DNA of 36,350 bases, from the NCBI RefSeq assembly GCF_000181495.1, contig NZ_ABCF01000029.1:1-36350 (forward strand), read 5' to 3'. The position numbers and the translations under genes are program-made. The notes under the pieces are model-generated. The model was given only the letters and a program-made list of their open reading frames with translations. It had not been told where the DNA came from and did not search any database. Positions 22,868 through 31,231 of the stretch are shown piece by piece (position 1 is the first letter of the stretch; each line of letters starts with the position of its first letter). Source of the stretch: Bacillus sp. SG-1 (lineage in GTDB: Bacteria; Bacillota; Bacilli; Bacillales; Bacillaceae_B).

Positions 22868-23875
22868 ATGTTTGATATCATACTGGAAAATATTTTATCG
22901 CCAGCTGTCCTGTTCTTTCTGATGGGGATTCTGGCTGCCGTGGTAAAATCCGATCTCAAATTTCCCAGCGGGCTGAGCGAGGGATTGAGCATTTATCTGT
23001 TGATTGCCATTGGCTTGAAGGGAGGGATCGAGCTTTCACATTATTCATTTTCTATGATTAAAGCACCAATGGCGGCTGCTTTGATTCTAGGGGCCATCAT
23101 ACCGATCATTACACTGTTGATCTTAAGGGGAATTAAACTGGATCTGAATAATTCGATCGGATTGGCTGCCACTTATGGATCCATCAGCATTGTAACGTAT
23201 GGTGCAGCCGTTTCCTTCCTCGATAAGAGCGGAACTCCTTATGAAGGGTTCATGAACGCCCTGGTGGTCTTAATGGAAAGTCCGGCGATCTTGGTTTCAT
23301 TGCTGCTGTTAAAAATGATCGAAAACAGCAAAGGGCTTAACGCATATCCTTCTCAGCGAGTGGGTTTTCTGCCTCCATCCACCACTTTGATTGATAAGGA
23401 AGTACTCAGGGAGAGCCTTTTTGGAAAAAGCATTCTGCTCTTAATGGGGAGTATGGTAATCGGCTTAGTGGTGGGGGAGCGTTCACTGCCAATGATTAAA
23501 CCGTTGTTCATGGACTTATATGGCAGTGTCTTGATTCTGTTTTTATTAAATATGGGAATTGTTGCTGGGCAAAGGCTGCCGGAAATAAGGAAGCACGGAA
23601 TTAAACTGCTGCTTTTCGGGCTGCTGTCCCCCTTGTTATTCGGTACTATCGGAGTCATTGCCGGAGTGCTCGCAGGTCTGGGCCTGGGCGGAGTGACGTT
23701 AATGGGCGTGTTGGCCGGGAGCGCTTCTTATATAGCAGCCCCTGCAGCCTTGAAGACATCGGTCCCGGAAGCAAACCCATCGATCTATCTTGGCTTGGCT
23801 TTAGGCGTAACGTTTCCTTTCAACTTGATTATCGGAATTCCATATTATTATGAGATAGCCCAAAGGCTGCTATAG
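22868..23875 (+). CDS. sbtA: SbtA-type sodium-dependent bicarbonate transporter
   Basis: A 335-residue membrane permease with about ten hydrophobic segments. It follows SbtA along its length: ENILSPAVLFFLMGILAAVVKSDLKFP at the start, LSIYLLIAIGLKGGIEL, AATYGSISIVTYGAAVSFL, ESPAILVSLLLL, and in the second half MDLYGSVLILFLLNMGIVAGQR and GVLAGSASYIAAPAALKTSVPEANPSIYLGLALGVTFPFNLIIGIPYY. SbtA imports HCO3- with Na+. In cyanobacteria it is gated by the PII-like SbtB; no SbtB is seen here, but a carbonic-anhydrase-like gene begins 12 bases after the stop. GGGGGAT precedes the ATG. In a heterotroph its likely purpose is to feed anaplerotic and biosynthetic carboxylations. Confidence 0.9.
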   Translation: MFDIILENILSPAVLFFLMGILAAVVKSDLKFPSGLSEGLSIYLLIAIGLKGGIELSHYSFSMIKAPMAAALILGAIIPIITLLILRGIKLDLNNSIGLAATYGSISIVTYGAAVSFLDKSGTPYEGFMNALVVLMESPAILVSLLLLKMIENSKGLNAYPSQRVGFLPPSTTLIDKEVLRESLFGKSILLLMGSMVIGLVVGERSLPMIKPLFMDLYGSVLILFLLNMGIVAGQRLPEIRKHGIKLLLFGLLSPLLFGTIGVIAGVLAGLGLGGVTLMGVLAGSASYIAAPAALKTSVPEANPSIYLGLALGVTFPFNLIIGIPYYYEIAQRLL

Positions 23876-23887
23876 GAGGACTCTAAT

Positions 23888-24403
23888 ATGAATAGAAAAG
23901 CGTTAGTTGTTACAGGATTGAATGAAAATCTTTATGAAATGTTTCCTTTGATTACAGGAAAACATCCGGAAGAGATACTGATTATGAGCAGCTTTGGTGC
24001 AGAAATTTCCCAACCATATGGATGCTCTATGAGAAGCCTTATTTTAGCTGTTACTAAAGAAGAGATAGAAGAGGTATATGTTGTCGGGGAAGAGTGCAGC
24101 GTAGAGTATGAAATCAATCAAGAAGAGCTGCTTATGAAACTTAGAAATGCAGGAGTACGGGAAAGAACAATCCAAACCATCAACTATATTGATGCTGTGA
24201 GGGATGATTTACTGAAGTGGCTCACCGGGCATTCAAGTGCAAAAGGAGCTGTATTGAATAGTGTAAAGATGATTAAACGGCATCCGCTGATTCCGTTGTC
24301 CCTTCCTGTTTACGGCTATACCGCGGACATTGCCACCGGAGAATTTTACCCTGTTATTGAAAAAGAGCAGAGCATTGCAGGCAGGGTATTAAAGGCAAAT
24401 TAG
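23888..24403 (+). CDS. Beta-carbonic-anhydrase-like protein lacking the zinc site
   Basis: A 171-residue protein whose outline fits small type II beta-carbonic anhydrases: ALVVTGLNENL where the family has VVTCMDARL, SMRSLILAV for the SLxLSV helix, EEVYVVGEECS for the VIGHTDCG strand, and KRHPLIPLSLPVYGYTADIATGEFYPV for the characteristic C-terminal strand. The residues that make the enzyme work are gone: Cys to Gly10, Asp to Asn12, Arg to Asn14, and His to Glu68; only Cys70 remains. It is probably inactive and may serve as a regulatory or bicarbonate-sensing partner of SbtA, whose gene ends 12 bases upstream. AGGAGGA precedes the ATG. Confidence 0.75.
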   Translation: MNRKALVVTGLNENLYEMFPLITGKHPEEILIMSSFGAEISQPYGCSMRSLILAVTKEEIEEVYVVGEECSVEYEINQEELLMKLRNAGVRERTIQTINYIDAVRDDLLKWLTGHSSAKGAVLNSVKMIKRHPLIPLSLPVYGYTADIATGEFYPVIEKEQSIAGRVLKAN

Positions 24404-24519
24404 TTTTGAGTCGTCGGTAAATGTTCCTTTTGGTAATAGGAACGTCCTGTTTCTCCTGACATCCCCTGTGTTAGAATATTAGTAAAATAACGAAATTTTC
24501 ATAACACAGAGGGGTCCTT

Positions 24520-25878
24520 ATGAAGAGTTTATTAGGGAATGTTTCCATAGATATGATTGAAACGATTTTGGAGAATGCGTTTGAGTGGCTTGTCGTGGTC
24601 GATCATACGGGCCGAATCATTTTCATGAATCAGAGTTATTGCGATTTTCTTGAAGTTGATCGTGAAAAAGCGATTGGAATCCATGTGACAGAAGTCATTG
24701 AGAATACGAGAATGCATATTGTGGCAGGGACAGGGAAAGAAGAAATTGCCGATCTGCAGTACATCAGAGGGAACTATATGATTGCCAACCGGATTCCCAT
24801 TGTGGTTGGCGGCAAAGTTGTTGGCGCGTTCGGTTCGGTATTCTTCCGTGACACCAGTGAGTGGAAACAGATGAGTTCCCATGTGAAAAATCTTCTCTCC
24901 AAAATGCAGAGCTACATTCAGGACATCAACAATGGAGCCAAGTATACATTGACGGATATATGCGGCGGCAGCAGAAGCATGCAGGAACTGAAGCAGAAGG
25001 TGCAAACCATTGCCCCAAGTGATATCTCCGTTCTGATCAGGGGAGAAAGCGGCACAGGGAAAGAATTGTTTGCCCACAGTATTCACCAGTTAAGTGAGAG
25101 GAGCCAGCAGCCTTTTATTAAAGTGAATTGTGCAGCGATCCCTGAACAACTTCTGGAATCGGAACTGTTCGGCTATGAAGAAGGGGCTTTTACCGGAGCG
25201 CGGAAAGGCGGAAAGAAAGGAAAATTCCAGTTAGCCGACAAAGGTACCTTGTTTCTTGACGAGATCGGGGACATGCCGCTCAACATGCAGGTCAAGCTCC
25301 TGCGTGTCCTTCAGGATGGTGAGGTGGAACCGGTCGGGGCAACAGAAACCGAACAGGTCGATGTCCGGATCATTGCTGCAACCAACCGCCCTCTTGAGAA
25401 AATGATCGAAGAAAAGCGGTTCAGGGAGGATCTTTATTATCGAATCAATGTCATACCATTCACGGTCCCGCCTTTAAGGGAGAGAGTGGAGGACATTCCG
25501 GTTCTGGCCAGGAAGTTCATGGATAAGTCTGCTGAGAAGTCAGGAAAACGGTTGAAAGGTTTGGATCCATTGGTGCTGGAAATCTTCAACCGTTACAGCT
25601 GGCCCGGGAACATCCGGGAGCTGGAGAATGTGATTGAGGCTTCCACTTATTTCACTTCAGATGAGACCATTACAGAGGAGTCCTTGCCTGCTTATATCAA
25701 AGGGGATAATTCGTATAAATTTGGCGAAAAATCTTTGAAGGAAATTTTAGAGGAAACAGAGAAAAAAGTTATAACACAGACGCTGAAAAAGTATGATGAC
25801 AGGCGGTCTGCCGCAAAAGCTCTGGGGATCAGCAAATCCAGCCTCTATGAAAAAATAAAGAAATTAGGAATCGAATAA
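24520..25878 (+). CDS. Sigma-54-dependent transcriptional activator (PAS-AAA+-HTH)
   Basis: A 452-residue enhancer-binding protein. A PAS sensor domain (about 10-112, [23 protein letters not shown]) is followed by a helical linker and the AAA+ domain: Walker A GESGTGKE (175-182), GAFTGA sigma-54 contact loop (222-227), Walker [11 protein letters not shown] (242-251), sensor [11 protein letters not shown] and [15 protein letters not shown] Fis-type helix-turn-helix closes the protein ([25 protein letters not shown]). The gene directly precedes a sigma-54 promoter and the hydroxybutyrate genes, which are its probable targets. The PAS ligand could be a ketone body or related acid (inference). 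GAGGGG precedes the ATG. Confidence 0.94.
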   Translation: MKSLLGNVSIDMIETILENAFEWLVVVDHTGRIIFMNQSYCDFLEVDREKAIGIHVTEVIENTRMHIVAGTGKEEIADLQYIRGNYMIANRIPIVVGGKVVGAFGSVFFRDTSEWKQMSSHVKNLLSKMQSYIQDINNGAKYTLTDICGGSRSMQELKQKVQTIAPSDISVLIRGESGTGKELFAHSIHQLSERSQQPFIKVNCAAIPEQLLESELFGYEEGAFTGARKGGKKGKFQLADKGTLFLDEIGDMPLNMQVKLLRVLQDGEVEPVGATETEQVDVRIIAATNRPLEKMIEEKRFREDLYYRINVIPFTVPPLRERVEDIPVLARKFMDKSAEKSGKRLKGLDPLVLEIFNRYSWPGNIRELENVIEASTYFTSDETITEESLPAYIKGDNSYKFGEKSLKEILEETEKKVITQTLKKYDDRRSAAKALGISKSSLYEKIKKLGIE

Positions 25879-25930
25879 GGTGTCCGGAAATCTGGAAAGG
25901 AGTCCAGTTTTCCGGACACCTTTGTTTTAT
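25879..25930 (+). terminator. Activator-gene terminator that contains two activator-site copies
   Basis: A stem of 17 pairs in 18 (25879-25896 with 25903-25920), loop AAGGAG, then a T-rich tail, directly after the stop codon. Each arm carries the motif TGTCCGGAAA(T/A)CTGGA in opposite orientation; the same motif recurs at 25982-25999. Confidence 0.8.
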
Positions 25931-25963
25931 TCTGATAAATTTGAACATTGTCTCTACTTTTGT

Positions 25964-25977
25964 ATAAAGCGCTTTCA
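25964..25977. promoter_or_regulatory. cre-like site
   Basis: ATAAAGCGCTTTCA matches 12 of 14 positions of the CcpA consensus TGNAANCGNWWNCA and has the palindrome AAAGCGCTTT. It lies between the candidate activator sites and the -24/-12 promoter and would give carbon catabolite repression of the operon. Confidence 0.55.
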
Positions 25978-25981
25978 TATT

Positions 25982-25999
25982 TGTCCGGATTTCTGGACA
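25982..25999. promoter_or_regulatory. Candidate upstream activator site
   Basis: TGTCCGGATTTCTGGACA is an imperfect dyad and the third copy of the motif found in both arms of the activator-gene terminator. Its centre is about 77 bases before the predicted transcription start, a usual enhancer distance. Confidence 0.6.
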
Positions 26000-26040
26000 G
26001 AAGGACAAGCTTAAAGGCGTTTTATCAAGGAGTGAAGAGT

Positions 26041-26056
26041 TGGCACACTTCTTGCT
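26041..26056 (+). promoter_or_regulatory. Sigma-54 (-24/-12) promoter of the hydroxybutyrate operon
   Basis: TGGCAC-ACTTC-TTGCT has GG at 26042-26043 and GC at 26054-26055, exactly ten bases apart, matching the YTGGCACG-N4-TTGCW consensus. The predicted start is near 26067, about 37 bases before scoA. Confidence 0.9.
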
Positions 26057-26103
26057 TTATAAATGAGTGAGCATTATTTTTTGCAAGAAAGGAGTTGTTT
26101 AAC

Positions 26104-26793
26104 ATGAAAAAAGTTTATGACCAGGCTGTCGATGCAATTGATGGAATCACGGATGGAATGACTTTGGCTTTTGGAGGTTTTGGTCTTGTCGGTATTCCAG
26201 AGAATTTGATTCTTGCCTTGGTAGAAAAAAACGTAAAAGATTTAACGATCATATCAAATAACTGCGGAGTGGACGATTGGGGCCTTGGCCTGCTGCTTCA
26301 AAAAAGACAGATCAAAAAGATGATCGGTTCTTATGTCGGGGAAAATAAAGAGTTTGAAAGACAATTATTATCAGGTGAACTTGAAGTGGAACTTGTGCCG
26401 CAGGGAACGCTGGCAGAAAGACTTCGCGCAGGTGGAGCCGGCATACCGGCATTCTTCACTCCGGCGGGCGTAGGCACTGTCGTGGCAGAAGGCAAAGAGA
26501 CAAGGATGTTCAATGGAAAGGAATATGTCCTTGAAGAAGCCTTGACGGCAGACTTCAGCCTTGTCCGGGCGATGAAGGGTGACCGTGCCGGTAACCTTGT
26601 TTATAATAAAACGGCGAGAAATTTCAACCCTATGATTGCCGCTGCCGGGAAAGTCACGATTGCTGAGGTAGAGGAAACGGTAGAAATCGGGGATATTGAT
26701 CCGAACCATGTACAAACACCTGGTATCTATGTTCAAAGAATGATAGAAGCAAAGCAGGAAAAGAGAATTGAAAAAAGAACGGTCAGCAAGTAA
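26104..26793 (+). CDS. scoA: Succinyl-CoA:3-ketoacid CoA-transferase subunit A
   Basis: A 229-residue alpha subunit of the enzyme that moves CoA from succinyl-CoA to acetoacetate. Family marks: [76 protein letters not shown] and [18 protein letters not shown]. The ATG at 26104 is chosen over an in-frame start 9 bases upstream because GAAAGGAG is correctly spaced for it. It is the first gene after the sigma-54 promoter; scoB begins 13 bases after its stop. Confidence 0.95.
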   Translation: MKKVYDQAVDAIDGITDGMTLAFGGFGLVGIPENLILALVEKNVKDLTIISNNCGVDDWGLGLLLQKRQIKKMIGSYVGENKEFERQLLSGELEVELVPQGTLAERLRAGGAGIPAFFTPAGVGTVVAEGKETRMFNGKEYVLEEALTADFSLVRAMKGDRAGNLVYNKTARNFNPMIAAAGKVTIAEVEETVEIGDIDPNHVQTPGIYVQRMIEAKQEKRIEKRTVSK

Positions 26794-26806
26794 GGAGGCG
26801 AGAAAT

Positions 26807-27454
26807 ATGGATAAAGCAGCAGTCAGAGAAAGAATTGCCAGGAGAGCTGAAAAAGAAATCAATGACGGTGACTATGTAAACTTGGGAATCGGGATGCCGA
26901 CCCTGGTAGCCAATTATATTTCGGAAAACAAACATGTAGTCCTTCAGTCGGAAAATGGGCTTTTGGGGATTGGACCTTATCCCGATGAATCAAAAGTTGA
27001 CGCCGACCTGATCAATGCTGGAAAAGAAACAGTGACGGCAATTGCGGGCGCTTCCTACTTTGATTCCGCAGAGTCTTTTGCCATGATCCGTGGAGGACAT
27101 GTCGACGTGGCGATCCTTGGAGGTATGGAAGTCTCTAAAAATGGTGATCTGGCCAATTGGATGATCCCAGGCAAGATGATCAAAGGAATGGGCGGTGCGA
27201 TGGATCTGGTCCATGGAGCAAGAAAAATCATTGTCATCATGGATCATGTGTCGAAAAACGGGTCGCCTAAAATTGTAAGCGATTGCAGTCTGCCTCTGAC
27301 AGGCAAACGTGTTGTCGACCGCATAATCACAGAGAGAGCGGTCATTGATGTGACGGAAAACGGCTTGAAGCTGGTTGAAGTGTTTGAAGGGTTTACGGTT
27401 GAGGACATTGTTGCTTCAACTGGAACGGAACTGGATGTTAGTGAAGTGAACTAA
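26807..27454 (+). CDS. scoB: Succinyl-CoA:3-ketoacid CoA-transferase subunit B
   Basis: A 215-residue beta subunit, carrying the catalytic glutamate (Glu49 in [14 protein letters not shown]) that forms the enzyme-CoA thioester. Other marks: [32 protein letters not shown] and MKGM-type core [21 protein letters not shown]. The ATG at 26807 follows TAAGGAGG; an in-frame ATG at 26768 overlaps scoA and lacks a ribosome site. It completes the heterodimer with ScoA so that acetoacetyl-CoA can enter thiolysis. Confidence 0.95.
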   Translation: MDKAAVRERIARRAEKEINDGDYVNLGIGMPTLVANYISENKHVVLQSENGLLGIGPYPDESKVDADLINAGKETVTAIAGASYFDSAESFAMIRGGHVDVAILGGMEVSKNGDLANWMIPGKMIKGMGGAMDLVHGARKIIVIMDHVSKNGSPKIVSDCSLPLTGKRVVDRIITERAVIDVTENGLKLVEVFEGFTVEDIVASTGTELDVSEVN

Positions 27455-27489
27455 TAATTATATTTTAAAAGGACAAAGGGGGAGCTTTC

Positions 27490-28812
27490 ATGTTAAGCAT
27501 GATTGGTCTAATTGGGGGACTTATATTATTGATTGTTTTGACGATGCGGGGAATGAATATTCTTATCGTCGGGCCGATTTCGGCTTTGTTTGTTGCTTTG
27601 CTCAGCGGATTGCCGCTGTTTCCGCAGCTTGTCGGGGAAGGTGAGGCCAACCTGGTCAGCAACTATATGGCCGGATTTACCGGGTTCATTGCTTCCTGGT
27701 ATCTGATGTTCTTGCTTGGTGCTGTATTCGGTAAGGTTATGGAAGATAGCGGGGCAGCTGACAGTGTGTCACGTTTCGTCGTTGATAAGCTCGGAATGAA
27801 ATATGCCGTTTTTGCGATTGTCCTTGCCTGTGCGGTTTTGACATACGGCGGTGTAAGTTTGTTCGTTGTAGCTTTCTCTGTTTATCCAATGGCTGTAAGT
27901 TTGTTCAAACAGGCTGATTTGCCTCGCCGATTCATTCCAGCGGCATTGGCGTTCGGTTCGGTGACGTTTACCATGACGTCTGCGGGTTCACCGGAAATCC
28001 AGAACTGGATTCCGATTGATTATCTTGGAACAACTCCTTATGCAGGATGGGAAGTAAGTTTAATTGTTGCCGTATTTATGGCGGTATTCGGTTACTGGTG
28101 GTTAAGACGAATGATCAACAAGGCTGTAGCCAAAGGTGAAAGGTTCGAAGCACGGAAGGAAGATCCTGTTATCGACAGCAGCAGGGAACTGCCTAATCCG
28201 TTAATGGGCCTTGTGCCACTCTTGGTAGTGCTGGTATTAGCATTCATTTTCCATGATTCTTTCAAGCAATCTGCTTTGATCATCGCACTGCTTGGTGGTG
28301 TCATTTCGGCTTATCTATTGAATCGTAAATATTTCAAAGGTTTCTGGGGAGCAGTTTCTGAAGGTACAATCGGTGCGCTGATTGCCATTGGTAACACAGC
28401 GGCGGTTGTCGGTTTCGGCGGTGTAGCAAAAGCTGTGCCGGCTTTCGATACAGCGGTTAGCGTAATGACGAGCATCCCGGGGTCTCCGTTGATCGGTGGA
28501 GCGATCGCGGTCAGTGTCATTGCCGGTATGACGGGATCGGCGTCCGGCGGTCAGGCGATTGCGCTTCCTATCCTTGCGCCGCACTATATGGATATGGGCG
28601 TCAATCCGGAAGCCCTTCACCGTACGGTTGCGATTTCTTCCGGCGCGCTGGATTCTCTTCCGCATAACGGTTATGTGGTCACAACGATCCGTTCGATCTG
28701 TAATGAGACTCACGCGGCAGCTTACGGTGCAGTAGGGGCTCTGACGGTCGTTGTTCCACTGATTGGATTGGCGATGGCCATTCTGTTATTCTCGCTTGGT
28801 CTTGGAATTTAA
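27490..28812 (+). CDS. GntP-family permease, probable 3-hydroxybutyrate importer (YxjC-like)
   Basis: A 440-residue permease of the gluconate/GntP family with about 12-13 membrane segments. Marks: FVVDKLGMKYAVFAIVLACAVLTYGGVSLFVVAFSVYPMAVSLF, AALAFGSVTFTMTSAGSPEIQNWIPIDYLGTTPYAG and GMTGSASGGQAIALPIL with SSGALDSLPHNGYVVTT. B. subtilis has the same order of genes around yxjC-scoA-scoB-yxjF, so a short hydroxyacid such as 3-hydroxybutyrate is the likely substrate (inference from context). AAAGGGGGAG precedes the ATG. It lies 35 bases after scoB in the same operon. Confidence 0.9.
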   Translation: MLSMIGLIGGLILLIVLTMRGMNILIVGPISALFVALLSGLPLFPQLVGEGEANLVSNYMAGFTGFIASWYLMFLLGAVFGKVMEDSGAADSVSRFVVDKLGMKYAVFAIVLACAVLTYGGVSLFVVAFSVYPMAVSLFKQADLPRRFIPAALAFGSVTFTMTSAGSPEIQNWIPIDYLGTTPYAGWEVSLIVAVFMAVFGYWWLRRMINKAVAKGERFEARKEDPVIDSSRELPNPLMGLVPLLVVLVLAFIFHDSFKQSALIIALLGGVISAYLLNRKYFKGFWGAVSEGTIGALIAIGNTAAVVGFGGVAKAVPAFDTAVSVMTSIPGSPLIGGAIAVSVIAGMTGSASGGQAIALPILAPHYMDMGVNPEALHRTVAISSGALDSLPHNGYVVTTIRSICNETHAAAYGAVGALTVVVPLIGLAMAILLFSLGLGI

Positions 28813-28998
28813 TTTTAGCTGTTTTTTAAAAGCTTGTTGCTTTTACTATATCTCTACTGAATCTATCTACGAATGATTGTTTGAAGCGGATATTTTCAAC
28901 AATGCTTGCGAAAAGAGCAAATTTTTTAAAAGGCGGCCGGTTTGCGGGGCTGTACTCCAACATGCCTGTACACCGGTCCCCATAAGGAGTTGACATTT

Positions 28999-29775
28999 AT
29001 GGTGAATGATAAAGTAGTGTTGATAACAGGAGCAGCCCAGGGCATCGGCTTTGAAATCGCCAAAGATTTCGCTGAGCAGGGAGCCAAAGTGGTCCTGACG
29101 GATTTGCAGGAAGACAAAGTCAAAGCTTCGGCTGAACAGCTGACAGGCTTAGGGTTTGAGTCGATCGGAATTAAATGTGACGTAACATCCGAAGAGGACA
29201 TTGTGCAAGCGATTCAGGAAACGGTCGAGCATTATGGAACACTCGACATCCTTATTAATAATGCCGGCCTGCAGTATGTTTCCAGCATTGAGGAATTTCC
29301 TACTGAAAAATTTGAGCTTCTCGTCAAGGTCATGCTGACGGCTCCTTTCATCGCTATTAAACACGCACTGCCTATCATGAAAAAACAGGGATTCGGGCGC
29401 ATCATCAACATGGCTTCCATCAATGGCCTGATCGGCTTTGCCGGCAAAGCAGCCTATAACTCGGCGAAGCATGGAGTCATCGGCTTGACGAAGGTGGCGG
29501 CTTTGGAGGCAGCTGAGCATGGGGTAACGGTGAATGCCGTATGTCCTGGATACGTTGATACTCCGCTTGTGCGGAACCAGCTTGGGGATCTGGCGAGGAC
29601 ACGAGGCGTCGAACTCGAGAAAGTGCTCGAAGACGTCATCTATCCGCTTGTCCCTCAGAAAAGACTTTTGTCTGTAAAAGAAATTTCCGGATATACCATT
29701 TTCCTTTGCGGGGAAGGGGCACGCGGAGTTACAGGGCAGGCAGTCGTACTTGATGGCGGATATACCGTTCAATAA
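28999..29775 (+). CDS. 3-hydroxybutyrate dehydrogenase (SDR family)
   Basis: A 258-residue NAD(H)-dependent short-chain dehydrogenase expected to oxidise 3-hydroxybutyrate to acetoacetate. Marks: TGAAQGIG (10-17) cofactor loop, NNAG (87-90), catalytic Ser140, Tyr153 and Lys157 (NMASINGLIGFAGKAAYNSAKHG), and PGYVDTPLVRNQL typical of this subgroup (Gln and Lys positions recognising the carboxylate). The ATG at 28999 follows ATAAGGAG; an upstream in-frame start is unsupported. It is separated from the permease gene by 186 bases without a terminator, so it is probably the last gene of the sigma-54 operon. A strong terminator follows. Confidence 0.9.
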   Translation: MVNDKVVLITGAAQGIGFEIAKDFAEQGAKVVLTDLQEDKVKASAEQLTGLGFESIGIKCDVTSEEDIVQAIQETVEHYGTLDILINNAGLQYVSSIEEFPTEKFELLVKVMLTAPFIAIKHALPIMKKQGFGRIINMASINGLIGFAGKAAYNSAKHGVIGLTKVAALEAAEHGVTVNAVCPGYVDTPLVRNQLGDLARTRGVELEKVLEDVIYPLVPQKRLLSVKEISGYTIFLCGEGARGVTGQAVVLDGGYTVQ

Positions 29776-29902
29776 GAATTGTGTATTTCCTCACTGCCGG
29801 ATAGGTTTGACCGAGATTTTGGGGATGAATGTTAATGGATTAGATGAGGCATTACAGTAAAAAAAATTCTTGTGAGCAAGATGCATAAGGTTAAAAATAA
29901 TG

Positions 29903-29956
29903 AAAACCAGACCAAATTTCTCTAAAAAGTAGAGAAAAGGGTCTGGTTTTTTCGTT
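29903..29956 (+). terminator. Terminator of the hydroxybutyrate operon
   Basis: AAAACCAGACC...TTCTCT pairs with AGAGAA...GGTCTGGTTTT around a small loop, followed by a long T-rich stretch. Confidence 0.88.
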
Positions 29957-30023
29957 TTTTCAAAAAAAAATTGACTTATTTAGAGTTTTAAAAGCTTAGA
30001 GCGGCAAGGGTTGATCCTTCATA

Positions 30024-30053
30024 TATGACATTTGTCATACCCTGCATATGACA
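30024..30053. promoter_or_regulatory. DesR-like operator upstream of des
   Basis: The dyad TATGACA-TT-TGTCATA (30024-30039) is followed by a further TATGACA at 30047-30053, in phase about two helical turns away. It sits about 45-75 bases before the predicted transcription start, where phosphorylated DesR binds in B. subtilis. Confidence 0.65.
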
Positions 30054-30084
30054 CCTACTACTTATCGGCTTTTTATTACCAGGC

Positions 30085-30090
30085 TATAAT
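30085..30090 (+). promoter_or_regulatory. des promoter -10
   Basis: A consensus TATAAT without a recognisable -35 (TTATCG at the proper distance), as expected of an activator-dependent promoter. It lies 33 bases before the ATG. Confidence 0.6.
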
Positions 30091-30123
30091 AACCTTATCA
30101 ACAAACGAAGGGAATTCTACTAA

Positions 30124-31155
30124 ATGACAAACTTAAAAACCTTGAAAAAAGAAATAGCCCCTTTTGAACAGTCAACAACAAAGGAAAGTGTTTGGCAGAT
30201 CATTAATACATTAGGACCGTTCATTCTACTATGGATCCTTGCTTACCAAAGCTTATCAGTTTCATACTGGCTCGCTCTCGTTCCAATGGTGTTTGCTGCA
30301 GGGTTCCTTGTCAGAAGCTTCATTATCTTCCATGATTGCACCCATTACTCTTTCTTTAAGAGCCGCCGTGCCAACCGGATTGTTGGGACAATGGTTGGTG
30401 TGTTGTCACTCTTCCCATTTGATCAGTGGGGACATGAACATGCTGTTCACCACGCAACGAGTGGAAACTTGGATAAACGGGGAACTGGGGACATCTGGAC
30501 TCTTACCGTGAAAGAATATGCAGAAGCACCGCTCAAGACGCGTTTAGCTTACCGCTTTTACCGCAATCCGTTTGTAATGTTTATTCTAGGCCCGATCTAT
30601 GTATTCCTATTGCAGAATAGATTCAACCGCAAGAATGCCCGCAAGAAAGAGCGTAATAACACGTACCTTGTGAATGTGATCATTGTTGCTCTCATCGCTC
30701 TGTTTGGTGTAACACTTGGCTGGCAGTCGTTTCTTCTGGTGCAAGGAACCATCTTTATGATTTCAGGTTCTGTAGGAATTTGGCTGTTTTATGTTCAGCA
30801 CACTTTTGAAGATTCTTATTTTGAAGAAAATAATGAATGGGAATATGTGCTTGCAGCAGTAGAAGGAAGTTCGTTTTACAAGCTTCCGAAAATCATGCAG
30901 TTCTTAACAGGTAATATTGGGTACCACCATGTTCACCATCTAAGTCCGCGGGTACCTAACTATCGTTTGGAAGATGCGCATTCGAATACTGCCCCCCTGC
31001 AGCACGTGCCGACGATTACTCTTGCAACAAGCTTGCAGTCTCTAAAATTCCGTCTGTGGGATGAAGATAAAAAGAACTTTGTGAGTTTTAAAGAGGGCAT
31101 CAAGTCAATCGCCGATCATCGCAGGATTTCAACTGAAGCCAAACCTGAACTTTAA
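30124..31155 (+). CDS. des: Membrane phospholipid/fatty-acid desaturase Des
   Basis: A 343-residue integral-membrane acyl-lipid desaturase that introduces a cis double bond into membrane fatty acids after cold shock, using a di-iron centre. The three histidine boxes are intact: HDCTH (70-74), HEHAVHH (104-110) and HHVHH (268-272). Two pairs of membrane helices (about 30-65 and 180-225) place the boxes on the cytoplasmic side. The length matches B. subtilis Des (delta-5). The upstream region carries a DesR-like operator and an activator-type promoter. The ribosome site GAAGGGAA is modest. The next gene encodes a DesR-like receiver. Confidence 0.93.
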   Translation: MTNLKTLKKEIAPFEQSTTKESVWQIINTLGPFILLWILAYQSLSVSYWLALVPMVFAAGFLVRSFIIFHDCTHYSFFKSRRANRIVGTMVGVLSLFPFDQWGHEHAVHHATSGNLDKRGTGDIWTLTVKEYAEAPLKTRLAYRFYRNPFVMFILGPIYVFLLQNRFNRKNARKKERNNTYLVNVIIVALIALFGVTLGWQSFLLVQGTIFMISGSVGIWLFYVQHTFEDSYFEENNEWEYVLAAVEGSSFYKLPKIMQFLTGNIGYHHVHHLSPRVPNYRLEDAHSNTAPLQHVPTITLATSLQSLKFRLWDEDKKNFVSFKEGIKSIADHRRISTEAKPEL

Positions 31156-31231
31156 TTCGCCTGTAACGGACTCTCCTTCAATTCAGTAAGGAGAGTCTTT
31201 GCTTAGAAAGTCCGATAAGGAGAGAAAATAC

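Noticed and set aside
28813..28998. Separate operon boundary between the GntP permease and the dehydrogenase
   Set aside because: The 186-base gap has no convincing terminator or promoter; only loose CCGGT and GTAC pairings are seen, so the genes are treated as one operon.
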